Of a stretch of 64,000 nt of DNA, positions 37,823 to 49,294 are shown piece after piece; position 1 is the stretch's first letter; every line of letters starts with the position of its first letter. This DNA comes from Galaxea fascicularis (Eukaryota > Cnidaria > Anthozoa > Scleractinia > Euphylliidae), in contig OX419336.1 of NCBI GenBank assembly GCA_948470475.1, positions 37,720,372-37,784,371 on the forward strand, read 5' to 3'. Made by a program: the position numbers and the translations under genes. The notes beneath the pieces were generated by a model, which ran no database searches, had not been told where the DNA came from, and was given only the letters and a program-made list of their open reading frames with translations.

Positions 37823-37930
37823 CTTGCACACCAGACCCCCTCAACACCTGCACACCAGACCCCCTCAACACTTGCACACCAGACCCCCTCAACACTTGCA
37901 CACCAGACCCCCTCAACACTTGCACACCAG
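37823..37930 (+). repeat. 24-bp tandem repeat, about 4.5 units
   Basis: Units of CACACCAGACCCCCTCAACA plus CTTG or CCTG, almost identical, ending in a T run at about 37940. Confidence 0.92.
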
Positions 37931-40763
37931 ACCTGGAGTTTTTTTTTTTTGCCTGCTTAGAATTGTGGTTTTGGCTTCTAGTTATGAGAATCGGAGAACT
38001 GAGTGTTTAGGAGATGGTTAAGCCTTATTTAAAAGGAAAGAAATTTGGAGGGAGCTACCGATGGTTGAGAGTGCGTTTTCTAATTTTGTTTTTTGGTGTT
38101 TAGTAGCTTTGCTTGATATGAATTTGGTTTAGTTTTTTTTAAGCGTTTTCGGGCTCGGTAGACTTTGTCTACTAACGGATCCTTTTAACTGGTAAGGCAC
38201 GTTTGATGGAAACTGGAACCGGAGCTTACGTGCTTGTATAGTTTACATGCACCTGGTGTGACAGTTTCTTTAATTCGCTCAGTATGGCTTGCTAAGGAAT
38301 CTCAATGGGTTTTTGTAGCCTGACAAACGTCTTGCAGTGAATAGAACAACTCATTCGTATCTCTATCAGGTGGAACATTCTTTTGCTGTTCTTGATCGAT
38401 AAGTATCAATGGCCGGGAATTTGAAAATCAGCCACCAATTGTTCTTTAATGTATATGTCAGTAAGATGGCCGAGGCTCCTTTAACACTGATTGTTCAACC
38501 TGAAAAGCGAAAACAGCCGTTTTAATTACAGGTGACTTACATCTACGTTAACGCGCGGGAAAATTGAATAGCAAAGGGAAAAATTATACGCTTTAACATA
38601 TGAGTGTGCTTGTGTTCAAGAATGCCATCAATTTTGTGACATTTTCAAAAATGCTGTAGGTTTTGGTGAGGTAAAGTGAACTTTTTACGCCATTATGGAA
38701 ATGTTCTAATGTTAGATTTAATGGTATCACGTGTATATTCAAGGTCCACATCAACTAGCTTTATTCAGCAATCACCTCTAATTTTCAAGCAGTTTTAAAT
38801 ACGTGTAAATTCACTTCAGTGGGAAATGTGCTACATACATTGTATTCTTTGACGTGGAGACTGAAACCTCAACTTTTTACTTTAAAATTAATTTTTTCAA
38901 AGTTAATGTTAAGAATTTTTCGCCATTTCAGGAATGATTCTGACGCAATGAGGAAGTTGTTTTCCACCAACTAACTTTTCCTGTACGTTGGTTATTTCGA
39001 GAGGAATTGCCCCAAATGCAAGCAAGGTGCAACATTTAGAACATTTAACATGTCTTACCTTCTAACATTTAAAATTAGTAATACTAAGAGTCGAATAGTA
39101 GACTGGGGTCAGTCGGAAGAATTTAGTTTTGCCGCTCTTATAGGAGACGAAAATCCTAGTCTAAAGTAAAACCGGCCGAAAGAGCAAGTCAGGATAGACC
39201 ACTCAATTTCTCGAAATAAAATATGGGGATTTGATTTGTATGTTCTGAATAATAATCGAAATATCGGAGACGCAGAACGTCCGAAAAGGAACGACAACCG
39301 TGTGACGTGAGTCCGGCGATGTTCCCGGTACGCACAACGAAAGGAGGTAGAAACAAAGCGAAACAAAGAAACACCTTCCCATAATCTCCCAACAGACCAT
39401 GAATTGAATTAAAACAACTAATGTTTATTAAATGGGAAAGTATTAATAGTAAGTAACACAAATACTAAATATTAAACTTATGTTTACAAATTATGGTCTA
39501 AGACAACGACTACTAAATAAATTAAATTGATTTAAAACTGACTTATTTCTAAACTGATTCAATTCCTAATTAACTTTAATGAGAGTAACTTTAAGACTTA
39601 AAAAACTATCTACGAAACTAATTTACAGTTAATTATTTGCAGTTCAGTTCTTTTTTGAAATCTTTGACCTTCCGAAAACTAACACCACAAAACCAGAACC
39701 AACTCCGCAAACCTCCTTTTCTTCGGTTCAAACCAAGCCCCACGTCCTGCTTTGCTTTATCTTTTCGACGTTTCCTACTCAGCACGTAGTCTTTTAACAC
39801 TACTCAAGCTCAAGCTCCGCTCTATGGCCACCAATGACAAATGGTTTTTCAGGTTATTTGACCGCCGCCTGTTAATGACTCTTGCCAGTGAATTCTCTTC
39901 TCTTCTCCTCCTGCCCGCTGCCCTTTAAATTCCTCTTTTTCCTTGCTTACTTCCTTCACCAAAAGCTACTGCACACTACGTTTGCTCGACTAACATTTAT
40001 ACATTCATGCTAATTTTGTTTTTTACAATTAACACTTAACCTACATATTGTTTAAACACGATACCTTACACTACTACGATAACACTTTACTAAATCAACA
40101 CTTAAGAACAATAAACTTATTGGCTATTCTTACAAATCCTAATTACAAAACACCCCTATTAACAAGATCTAAACACCACTGACAGTGAATAATTAACACT
40201 AGAACGAAAACCTTGAAACAAATAGAAACAAAATCATCAAAATACGGTAAGGAGATTCCTCGACTTGCATCGATTGCTATTGTTAAGGACTTAAAGCTCA
40301 AACGTTTTTGGCATGCTGATACAATTTGGCGGTAGTCGACGGTCCACATTTTGGAACCGTCGGGTTTCGTAATGGCCCATCCGTTGAAAACATATGCGTG
40401 CATACCGATTACCCAAATGTTTCTAAGCCTTCCGCAGATATGGACGCAAATAAAATACATAAATTTTTCCCTCCTTGTTATTATTGTTTTGTTGTTATTT
40501 TTGTTCGATGTTGTTGTTGTGTTCCATGCTTTTGAATAACAACCCAGAAATAGTTTTGTCAAAGTTTGATTGTCATTGATAACAATAACAGTATGGATAG
40601 ATCAACCAACTAAGTGATACTCAAATTAAGGGTTCTCCCTCCTTCCCCCCACCCTGACTACATTTTTTTCTCCAAATTTGATTGCCATTGATGACAATCA
40701 CAATTTGGATAGATTAATTTGATTTTCTTTTGCTCTTGTGTTCTAAAATTTGGCAATGGCAGT
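37931..40763. other. gene-free stretch
   Basis: AT-rich intergenic DNA. A short minus-strand frame near 40320-40400 reads ITKPDGSKMWTVDYRQ, which resembles a reverse-transcriptase palm fragment, but nothing around it supports an element. No gene is called. Confidence 0.5.
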
Positions 40764-40765
40764 AG

Positions 40766-43700
40766 TTGATTTACAAGCTGAACCGCCGGGAAAAGGCGCA
40801 CCCTTAAGTTTTCACTCGAATTTGAAACAAAACCTGTGCGCTTGTTACCACAAAATCTTCATGGATCAGTGTGCGACTGTATCATTTGCAATTAATTCCC
40901 TTGTCCTATTAATTACATCACTCGATGTAAGAACTCGTATAAGACTTATCTGAATTAGCTGGAACTGCAGTTGCAGAGCGGAATGTTGAATATTAAGCGC
41001 GAGCGTTCATTTGATGTTGCAGCCAATAACTCGGAAACACAAACTCATACTTAATCCAAATAATAACTGAGTGAGAACTAACCTGCAGAGTCTCAGTCTG
41101 ATCTTTGTTGTTCAACAAGAAGAGACCACGCCAAGGGCTTCAAAATGAGCTTTCACAGTATGTGGCAAACACCACCAGAACTTTGGGCTCTGCCGTAGGT
41201 ATCACCTCTTTTTATACTGTACCAAAAATTCACAACGTAATCTACGATGAAAAAATGTTTGGATTAGCCTGAGAACTCCATGCAATTAACACCTTAATAC
41301 AGCTCTCTTGTCAGAATCATCCATATTGCTTTCGGAATTTTTTGGCAGTTGAGTGTTATTTATTTCACAGGGCGGTGAGAAGACTAAGGCGCCATGTTTT
41401 CAGTGGGTGCAATTAGTATCGCATTTAACAAAGTGTTCTTAGTTTTCTCAGCGAAACAACACAAAAAAATAAATAAAAAGTATGCAATTAACACGTTAAC
41501 GCGGCTCTCTTGTCAGAATCGTCCCATGTGCATTCGGGTTTGTATTTATGTTTCATGAGGCGGTGTGGAGACCAACGGGTACCTTGATCTCGATTTATAC
41601 TAATTACATCTTGTGCATGCATCCTCTTTTGATCATGAAAATGCCGACTTCCTCATATTTTTAAAATTCAAATTCCCTTGTTCACTTATAATTATTTGAG
41701 GGCAAAAATGTTTACCTTTTGCAAAACCCCAGTCTTACTTCCTCCAGCTAGAAACATAACAGTTTCTCGTTTTCAACAAACAAAAACTGATAACTCTGTT
41801 TTCAAGAGCGACGTTAATCAATCAAAATCTTTATATTAACACGGTAAAATTCATCAGGTGATTACAATATAAAATGCAACTACATAATAATTCTTAATAA
41901 CAGGAGCCCATAAATAATGGGCTCCTGTTAAATGCAATAACGTTACTTCCTTGTTGAGAAAAATCAAAGGTCAACTGCTTTATTTACCCCTTTCCCCGGC
42001 TTGGTACTCAAAATTCGTTTTTCTGCAGACATAAAAAGAAAATTTCCTATCATAGAGAAGCTCTTTTCCAGGCACCATGCTTCAGCCTTCTTTTATTATC
42101 ATGGAGTAACATATGTTAGGCCGAGGCGACCCTGCTTCAGAGGTGAGTGTACATATTGATCTGTGATTGTATTTACAATCAATTGCTTGAAATATTCATT
42201 TCATTTGCAAAACAATTCAATTTCATCTAATTTTTTAAGGCAACAACCGAAAAGTATTCCTTTTTTTCCGAGAAATTATGAAAATTATGAAGAATTCGAC
42301 ATTTTCATGCTCAAAAGAGGGTGCATGCAGCATTCGGTTAAAACGATCGATCGCACTTGCTAATAAGGAAATGTGATTAATATAAATCGAGATCAAGGTA
42401 CTCGTGGGTCTCCACACAGCCTCATGAAACATAAATACAAACCAGAATGCACATGCGACGTTAAAGTGTTAATTGCATGCTTAGTGGCGTTTCGCTGAGA
42501 AAACTAAGAACAATTCGTTAAATGCGATACTAATTACACCCACTGAAAAAATGGCGCCTTAGTCTTCTCACTGCCCTGTGAAATAAATAACACTCAACTG
42601 CCAAAAAATTCCGAAAGCAACATGAACGATTCTGACAAGAGAGCTGGGTTAAGGTGTTAATTGCGTAGAGTTCACTAGCAAATGAACAAAGGAACAAGGG
42701 AATTTGAATTTTTAAAAATATGAGGAAGTCGGCATTTCATGATCAAAAGAGGATGCATGCACAAGATGTAATTAGTATAAATCGAGATCAAGGTACCCGT
42801 TGGTCTCCACACCGCCTCATGAAACATAAATACAAACCCGAATGCACATGGGACGATTCTGACAAGAGAGCCGCGTTAACGTGTTAATTGCATACTTTTT
42901 ATTTATTTTTTTGTGTTGTTTCGCTGTGAAAACTAAGAACACTTTGTTAAATGCGATACTAATTGTACCCACTGAAAACATGGCGCCTTAGTCTTCTCAC
43001 CGCCCTGTGAAATAAATAACACTCAACTGCCAAAAAATTCCGAAAGCAATATGGATGATTCTGACAAGAGAGCTGTATTAAGGTGTTAATTGCATGGAGT
43101 TCTCAGGCTAATCCAAACATTTTTTCATCGTAGATTACGTTGTGAATTTTTGGTACAGTATAAAAAGAGGTGATACCTACGGCAGAGCCCAAAGTTCTGG
43201 TGGTGTTTGCCACATACTGTGAAAGCTCATTTTGAAATCTTTGACGAGGTGTCTTCTTGTTGAACAACAAAGATCAGAAGACTCTGCAGGTTAGTTCTCC
43301 CTCAGTTATTATTTGAATTAAATATGAGTTTGTGTTTCCGAGTTATTGGCTGCAACATAAAATGAACGGTAGCGCTTAAAGTTTTCTTCAGAATTTGCAA
43401 TTGATCATTGACCTTGAATCTCGTTAGCAGACGATTTCCGGCAGCTTCAATTGTTTCGAGACAAATGAGAACATGACGTGTACTTCGCACGATTTTGTTT
43501 GACCGCAAAATTAAGCAACATTTCTTATCGAGACTAGAGTGTACATATACAAGTAATTGGTTTATTTCTGTATTTCCCATTGAATGTTGTCAAGGATGGA
43601 TGAAAGTTACACGATGACTGGCGCCTCCAAAGGCGTCCGGTAAACATCACTGGGTTTAGGTACTGCCTGGCTGGGTTTGTCTTCATGTGTTTATTTGAAC

Positions 43701-44126
43701 GATACACGAACGGTAACCCCGGCCCGAAACTGATTATGTTGTTATAGTGACCTCATGCATATGGCGTCAAATTTATTCCTATCACTCAAAATGCAGTTCA
43801 ATAAGTGGTGAAGTGACCCTGCTACATATGATTTTTATTGTGCTTGCCTGACAAATTGCTTTTCTATCTTTTTAGGTCAAAATCAGAAGTTATGAAGGGT
43901 GTGCGACTGAGAAACGCGAAGCACAAGAATTTTCCACTCTGCGACTCCAGCCCCAGCTGATTCAGATAAGTCTTTATACACGAGTTCTTACCTTGAGTGA
44001 TGTATTTAATAGGACAAGGCAACTGATCCATGAATATTTTGTGATAACAAGCGCACAGATTGTTTCAAATTCAAGTGAAAAATTAAGGGTGCGCGTTTTT
44101 TGCAGGCTCCTCTAGGAAATCAACTT
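40766..44126. mobile_element. large foldback element (inverted arms of about 1 kb)
   Basis: The left arm 40766-41690 is matched inversely by 42370-44126. Examples are CCAATAACTCGGAAACACAA / TTGTGTTTCCGAGTTATTGG, and CGCACCCTTAA near the outer left end matched by TTAAGGGTGCGCG near the outer right end. The right arm contains a partly duplicated block (42380-42660 and 42770-43085) and about 520 bp absent from the left arm (roughly 43390-43910). The centre holds a 14-bp hairpin. No transposase is seen, so it is either a foldback transposon or an inverted duplication. Confidence 0.8.
41898..41930. repeat. 14-bp perfect hairpin at the foldback centre
   Basis: TAACAGGAGCCCAT, loop AAATA, then the exact inverse. 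It lies in the spacer between the two large arms. Confidence 0.85.
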
Positions 44127-44659
44127 TGTCTACTTCGGAAATTTTTCTAGAAAACTATAACATTGAAATGGAGGTGGAGACAAGTATATTCCAGCTGACA
44201 GGAATTGCTAAACAGAACAGCTTTTGGGGTTTTCCTTTTGATTTAAAATCGCGCAAAGCAAATTTCAAGTTAGTACCAAATTCAAAATACTAAGTTTAGA
44301 TTTGTTTCAGAACAACTGCCATTGCCAAATTTTGAACTGTTATAAAACGCTTCCTTTTTATGTGGGTGCCTCGCTGTCCACCCAATCACTTTTTACATTT
44401 GTCCGTATGTTTATTATTCATTCCATTAGCAAAACTATTTTACGCGGCACAGCCTCAACTATTGATTTTATTTACAGTCTTGATTTAATTAGCGATAGCC
44501 AATGTTTCTTCACCACATTTTTGGTAACGGCATTTGCCAGTGAAATAAGAGGTACAGGCCGCCTAGAAAATTTTGGCACTTCGCCCCAATATATCAATAC
44601 CATTTGTTTTGACTGATCAACACCCAACACTTGTGTAGTCTTTACATAGCAACCAGTAT

Positions 44660-44770
44660 TGAGGCCCGGTTCAAACGTCGCACTTCACATGTGCCGAATT
44701 TAATTCCTATTCTAGTCGACTGAAATAATTAAATACGGCGTTTGATTCAGACGTCGAATTTAACTCCGTC
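44660..44770. mobile_element. short repeat related to 52.5-52.87 kb
   Basis: It contains TTCAAACGTCGCACTTCACATG and an inverted TACGGCGTTTGA, the same motifs found repeatedly at 52501-52865. It is likely a small MITE family. Confidence 0.55.
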
Positions 44771-44956
44771 CCCCGCCAATATACCTAGTCTCCTCTCGGA
44801 CAGCTTGTTATCCAATATGGCAGATAACAACGTGGTTAGTGTATGAAGTCGACGAAGACTCAGTTCGTTTTTATTCCGTGAGATGCCTGTGGCAATCACG
44901 GTGAAAATTCGATCGGGTTTCTTTTTTTACTTCATCGTAGTCCCAAATAGAGTTCT

Positions 44957-45321
44957 AAAGTGATGACGTCACAAAAATATTTCTTGAAATTATGGGATAT
45001 GATGCCATACTCGTATAGAGCATCCTAAAAGACGCCTGCATCCCAAAAATTAGCTCTGAATTGCAATTCCGGTCGAGATATAAGAGAACAAAGTTTGATG
45101 GCATCCCATACAAATTTGTTTCAGTTCCGTCAGTTTAGAACTGACTCAAATTAAGAGAGATTTGTATGGGGCAGTATCAAATTTTAATCCTTTATATTTC
45201 GGCTGGGAATCACAGTTAAGAGCTAATTTTTGGCAAGGACCCTTTTTTAAGGATGCTCTATTCGAAAATGGCGCCAAATCCCATAATTTCACAAATTTAA
45301 TTTTTTGTGACGTCACACTTT
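44957..45321. mobile_element. MITE with GACGTCACAAAAA termini
   Basis: AAAGTGATGACGTCACAAAA at the left and TTTTTTGTGACGTCACACTTT at the right are imperfect inverted copies. Inner pairs (GAAATTATGGGAT / ATCCCATAATTTC) extend the arms. It lies in intergenic DNA. Confidence 0.75.
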
Positions 45322-45407
45322 ATAAACTTTATATGCAGTGTTATCCGTACCCCGTTTCCTGCAGGAAGTATTAGGCGTCGAAGCAGTCAATATTCTATAT
45401 TTTTTCT

Positions 45408-45500
45408 ATGGTCAACTTACTTTTCATATGGTCAACTTTACTATTCCTATGGTCAAGTATTTCATAGATGGTCAACTTGATACTTTTTCTACGGTCAACG
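45408..45500 (+). repeat. short tandem repeat of TATGGTCAACTT units
   Basis: Five diverged units spaced about 20-25 bp, each containing ATGGTCAA or a close variant. Confidence 0.75.
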
Positions 45501-48500
45501 ATGTCCAGAATGCATTGCGCCCAAACTCAAACAAAAATGGCCGGGTGTAGAAGTGAGGTGAATTATGGTTAAACTCCGCATAGCAACCCGACGAACACGG
45601 GTAGTTTTCATTCTTCATTCCGCACTCATTTCCGTGAAAACCTTTTGAAAAAAAATTATATTTTGGCTCTAACGCCTCTTATGATTTTGTTTATGACATG
45701 TGTCTGGAAACACATTCCCAGTATCCTTGGTATCGGCCATGAATTTAATAGTGCTTTCCAATGGTCTCGAGGGCCCACGTAAATACACATTTTAAACCAA
45801 CGGAAACCTTTTAGGACACACATTAATTTCATCTCGATTACCCACCAAGTGTTAAAGTTCGATTCGTGAAAGGCAAAGCCTAAGGATCCTTGGAACGAAA
45901 TCCTCGGAAGCTACTTTCGCGAAAACGCAGCGAATGTTTCAAGCAGCTTTTGCTAAACAGACGCTACCGCGTCGACGCAATCTAATGGAGAAAGCCCGAT
46001 CAGGAATAAAATTTACTGAAAGGATCTCTGTGCTTACACAAAATTCAGTAAACAACAAAGCAATCTTGCCTTTTGTAACACCATACCAACTGTCAATGTC
46101 AAATTTAAAAAAAACTTGACGGGCAAAAAAATTGAATCTTCTGCAAAATCAGCTGTTACTTCGCGCTGATATTTAAACAATCGGACACCAATTCTTACTT
46201 ATAAGAAAGCAAACCATAGTAGAAATTAATATAGAATATTGACTGGTTCGGCACCCCAAAATACATCTCCCTTTTTAACTGCCGCGTTCCGAGATTTGGA
46301 CCCGCACCCTTTGGGTCGAGGCGCGTGCGTGCTGCCTTTGCGTTACTAAAGCATCTGGCTTTCCAGCAGGGTGTCTGTAAAACGAGGACCGGATAGCTGC
46401 TGGTGGCGGATGGAAAAATGCGGATAGAAAAAAATTATGAAAAATATTTTTAAAGAAATTAAAAAAAAAAAGAAATCAGGATAGAAATGTTAGGTAATAA
46501 GTACTGAAAAGAAGAAATTGCCAGCGAAATATACTGAAAAAGGCACGTTGGATGAAAATGAAACAGAAGTATGAAGAAATGCAGCAAAGTATCGGCAGGA
46601 ATATTACTGTTTTTTTCTGGAACTGAAGTCCATGCCCACTTTATATCAGATGTTAAAATTGTTGACAAATCCAGAACATAAACCTCTGTTTTTCTCGACA
46701 ACTGGACCTCGACGCGAAAACAATAACTGGATCAAGACTAATAGCTCCCGTTATTCAACAGACTAGAGCGGAAAACGATATAAGGATTGAAGAAAGTAAA
46801 TACAACTCTGTTTTATGAGTAAAATGACCCTCATCAGTTAAGGTGTTTTTTTCCAGAATATAGGTTATTATCAATATTGAACCACGAATTGCCGAGCTTA
46901 CAAGAACCCCAGTTTACTTGCCATTCTACTCTGATTGGCTTCCACTTTGTTCCATTGGTTTGCTTGTGATTAGCTTTTATTAATTTTGTTGATAAGCACA
47001 GCAATCAAAAAAATAATTGCAAATTTTATCGTTGAACTGATTGACTCATAGTTCATAACTCATTGACACTTAACTTTCATTGTTGTTTCTTGGTTGCAAG
47101 TTCCTGTTGTTATTTACCACAACTTCTTCTTGTTCTTGATCACATCTTGCTGTTCTTAAAGCATTAAAAAGATAATGGGCGAGATGATCACACCTCCTCA
47201 TCATCAACCTCAAAGCACCAGAAAACTTGAGATAGAGCTAAAAAGCTTGGAAATTTTAGTAAAAACCTTGATCAACTGGCATACAAAAAATATTTAAACT
47301 GCCCAAGTGCTAATCAAGAGAAATTGTTTGTTTCCTGTTTATAAATACCCTTTTTGAATCTAAGATAACTCTGAAATATTTGCCCGCGTTATGTGTAAGG
47401 GCATTAAATTTGTCTAGATCATATAAATGGCAGATCATGTAACTAAGGTTGCTTATGTTTCCAAAGCAACAATTATCAATTCATAATGGTGGTGAGGTTG
47501 CAAAGACTACATTGCACTGACTACATTGGGTACTGAGTAAAAACAAAGAACAACAACTAAACAGCAAAAAGAGCAAATTCCAAAAGCTGATCAACATGCG
47601 GCAGTCTAGTAAGCAATATTACAGTGCTATATTAATAACTATATTCGCTAAAGGCGAGAACTGATCTTGCCTATAACCCCGGTGTTATTTTATCTGACGT
47701 CGTTTGATTGACTTAAGCTTTGATTGACAATGCTCCTTGCCCCATCCAATGCCACACCTCTTGCCCAGGGTTTACTTGGGGAAATTTCCTGAATGTTCGC
47801 CAAGCATGACAAAGTAGGGAATGGTAAAGAATGCAAAGTGACTGAAGGCACACAATAACAATTGTCCAAACGGTAACCTAACAACATCAACAACAACAAC
47901 AGAAATAGTCCTGAGAATAGTAACCACTGACTGCATTTATCAGGGAATGGTTCTAGATCTTAGATTATCTAAATCTACGCAAATAATTCATTGTACTTTG
48001 TGCAATCCTTGTCAGATGGAGGACAGTTGCTTTATGTCAGTCGTTATGCCAGTTTATTCTCACTTCAACAAGTTATGCCTCATTAAAGGCTTTTGATGTT
48101 AAATTTTCCCACTCTTATAATTATGTCCCATATTTAAAGAATCGTTGAAGACTGTTCAATTTCATGACAGGGCATGGATTGCGATTGCAAGAACAAACCA
48201 AGCAACGTCTCCTGTGAAGGCCTTGGAGCAATTCATCGCAGCTGCTCACATTTACCTTTTGTTTAGAGCCTTTGCCAACCCAAGGTCAAGAGAGAAAGTT
48301 CCATGGTCATGAGATTAGCTACACCAGAACCAGAGAGTTTATTAAGGTAGCTTTTCGGGAGCTATAAACAATAGCAATAGCAATTTCTAGCAATTTCAGT
48401 TTCATAATCATTATACTAATCTTTTATACTTATGATTGTTTTCAAATATGATTAAATGACAAATATTACCTACGATCGTAATTCAGATTAATATTATACT

Positions 48501-49294
48501 TATTTTCACAATGAAAACCTAATTTTTTAAAAGTAACATGTTGTTGCGTTATTAATCTGTTAATCACTGAAACGCCTATTTTCGAATTTCAGGTTGAAGA
48601 ATCAGTTAAAGGAGCCTCAGGCGCGTCACAGCCATGTGCTTTAAAGAATAATTGGTGGCTAATTGTCAAATTCCCCGCCAGTGATACCTACCAATCAAAA
48701 ATACAAAAAAATGTTCGATCAAATGGAGATAAAAACGAGATGTTGTATTAAACATGTTTGTTACCCTACAAACACATTTGAGTTGCATCAGCAAGCAACG
48801 CCAAGAAAATTAAAGAAACTGTTAGGGCTGGTGCATGCAAACTAACAGGCATGTAACCTCCGGTTACAGTTTCGATCAAATACTTGTTAACCTTTACACG
48901 AACCGCTAATTAACAAAGTCAGAGTAGACCGCTGAAATTAAATGAAATTCATAAAAAATACAAGCAAAAAATTAACTTCAAGAAAGAAACTGGAAAACAC
49001 ACTGAAATTACTTTCGTTTTCAATACCATTTAAATATCACATTCAAATAGCAGGTAAAGAAAAAGCTACCAGTAAATATGCAAACAAATTATTTAGAACG
49101 TAAAAAACAACAGATGTGCAAGATCACAAAGTGTACGAGCACTCCCTACCCACTATTAAAAAAAAAAAACGGACATTTTCCTCAGACTCATTTTCACTAC
49201 TACTCAACCTGATAAAACAACCATGACACTACAAAACCAATACCTATTAAATAAAAACTAAACAACTTCCCCTTCCATTATAGCCATATACCAC

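Larger units (their letters stand above)
44127..49294. other. gene-free stretch with short inverted-repeat elements
   Basis: No gene is supported. It includes short repeats at 44660-44770, a MITE at 44957-45321 and a GGTCAAC tandem run at 45408-45500. The rest is AT-rich. Confidence 0.55.

Noticed and set aside
37823..37930. Possible CRISPR-like array
   Set aside because: Units are contiguous 24-bp repeats with no unique spacers, and the genome is eukaryotic.
40143..40562. 139-codon minus ORF with KPDGSKMWTVDYRQ, resembling a reverse-transcriptase palm
   Set aside because: Only about 20 residues look RT-like. The neighbouring sequence gives no RT motifs, RNase H or repeats. It may be a tiny fossil but is not strong enough to call.
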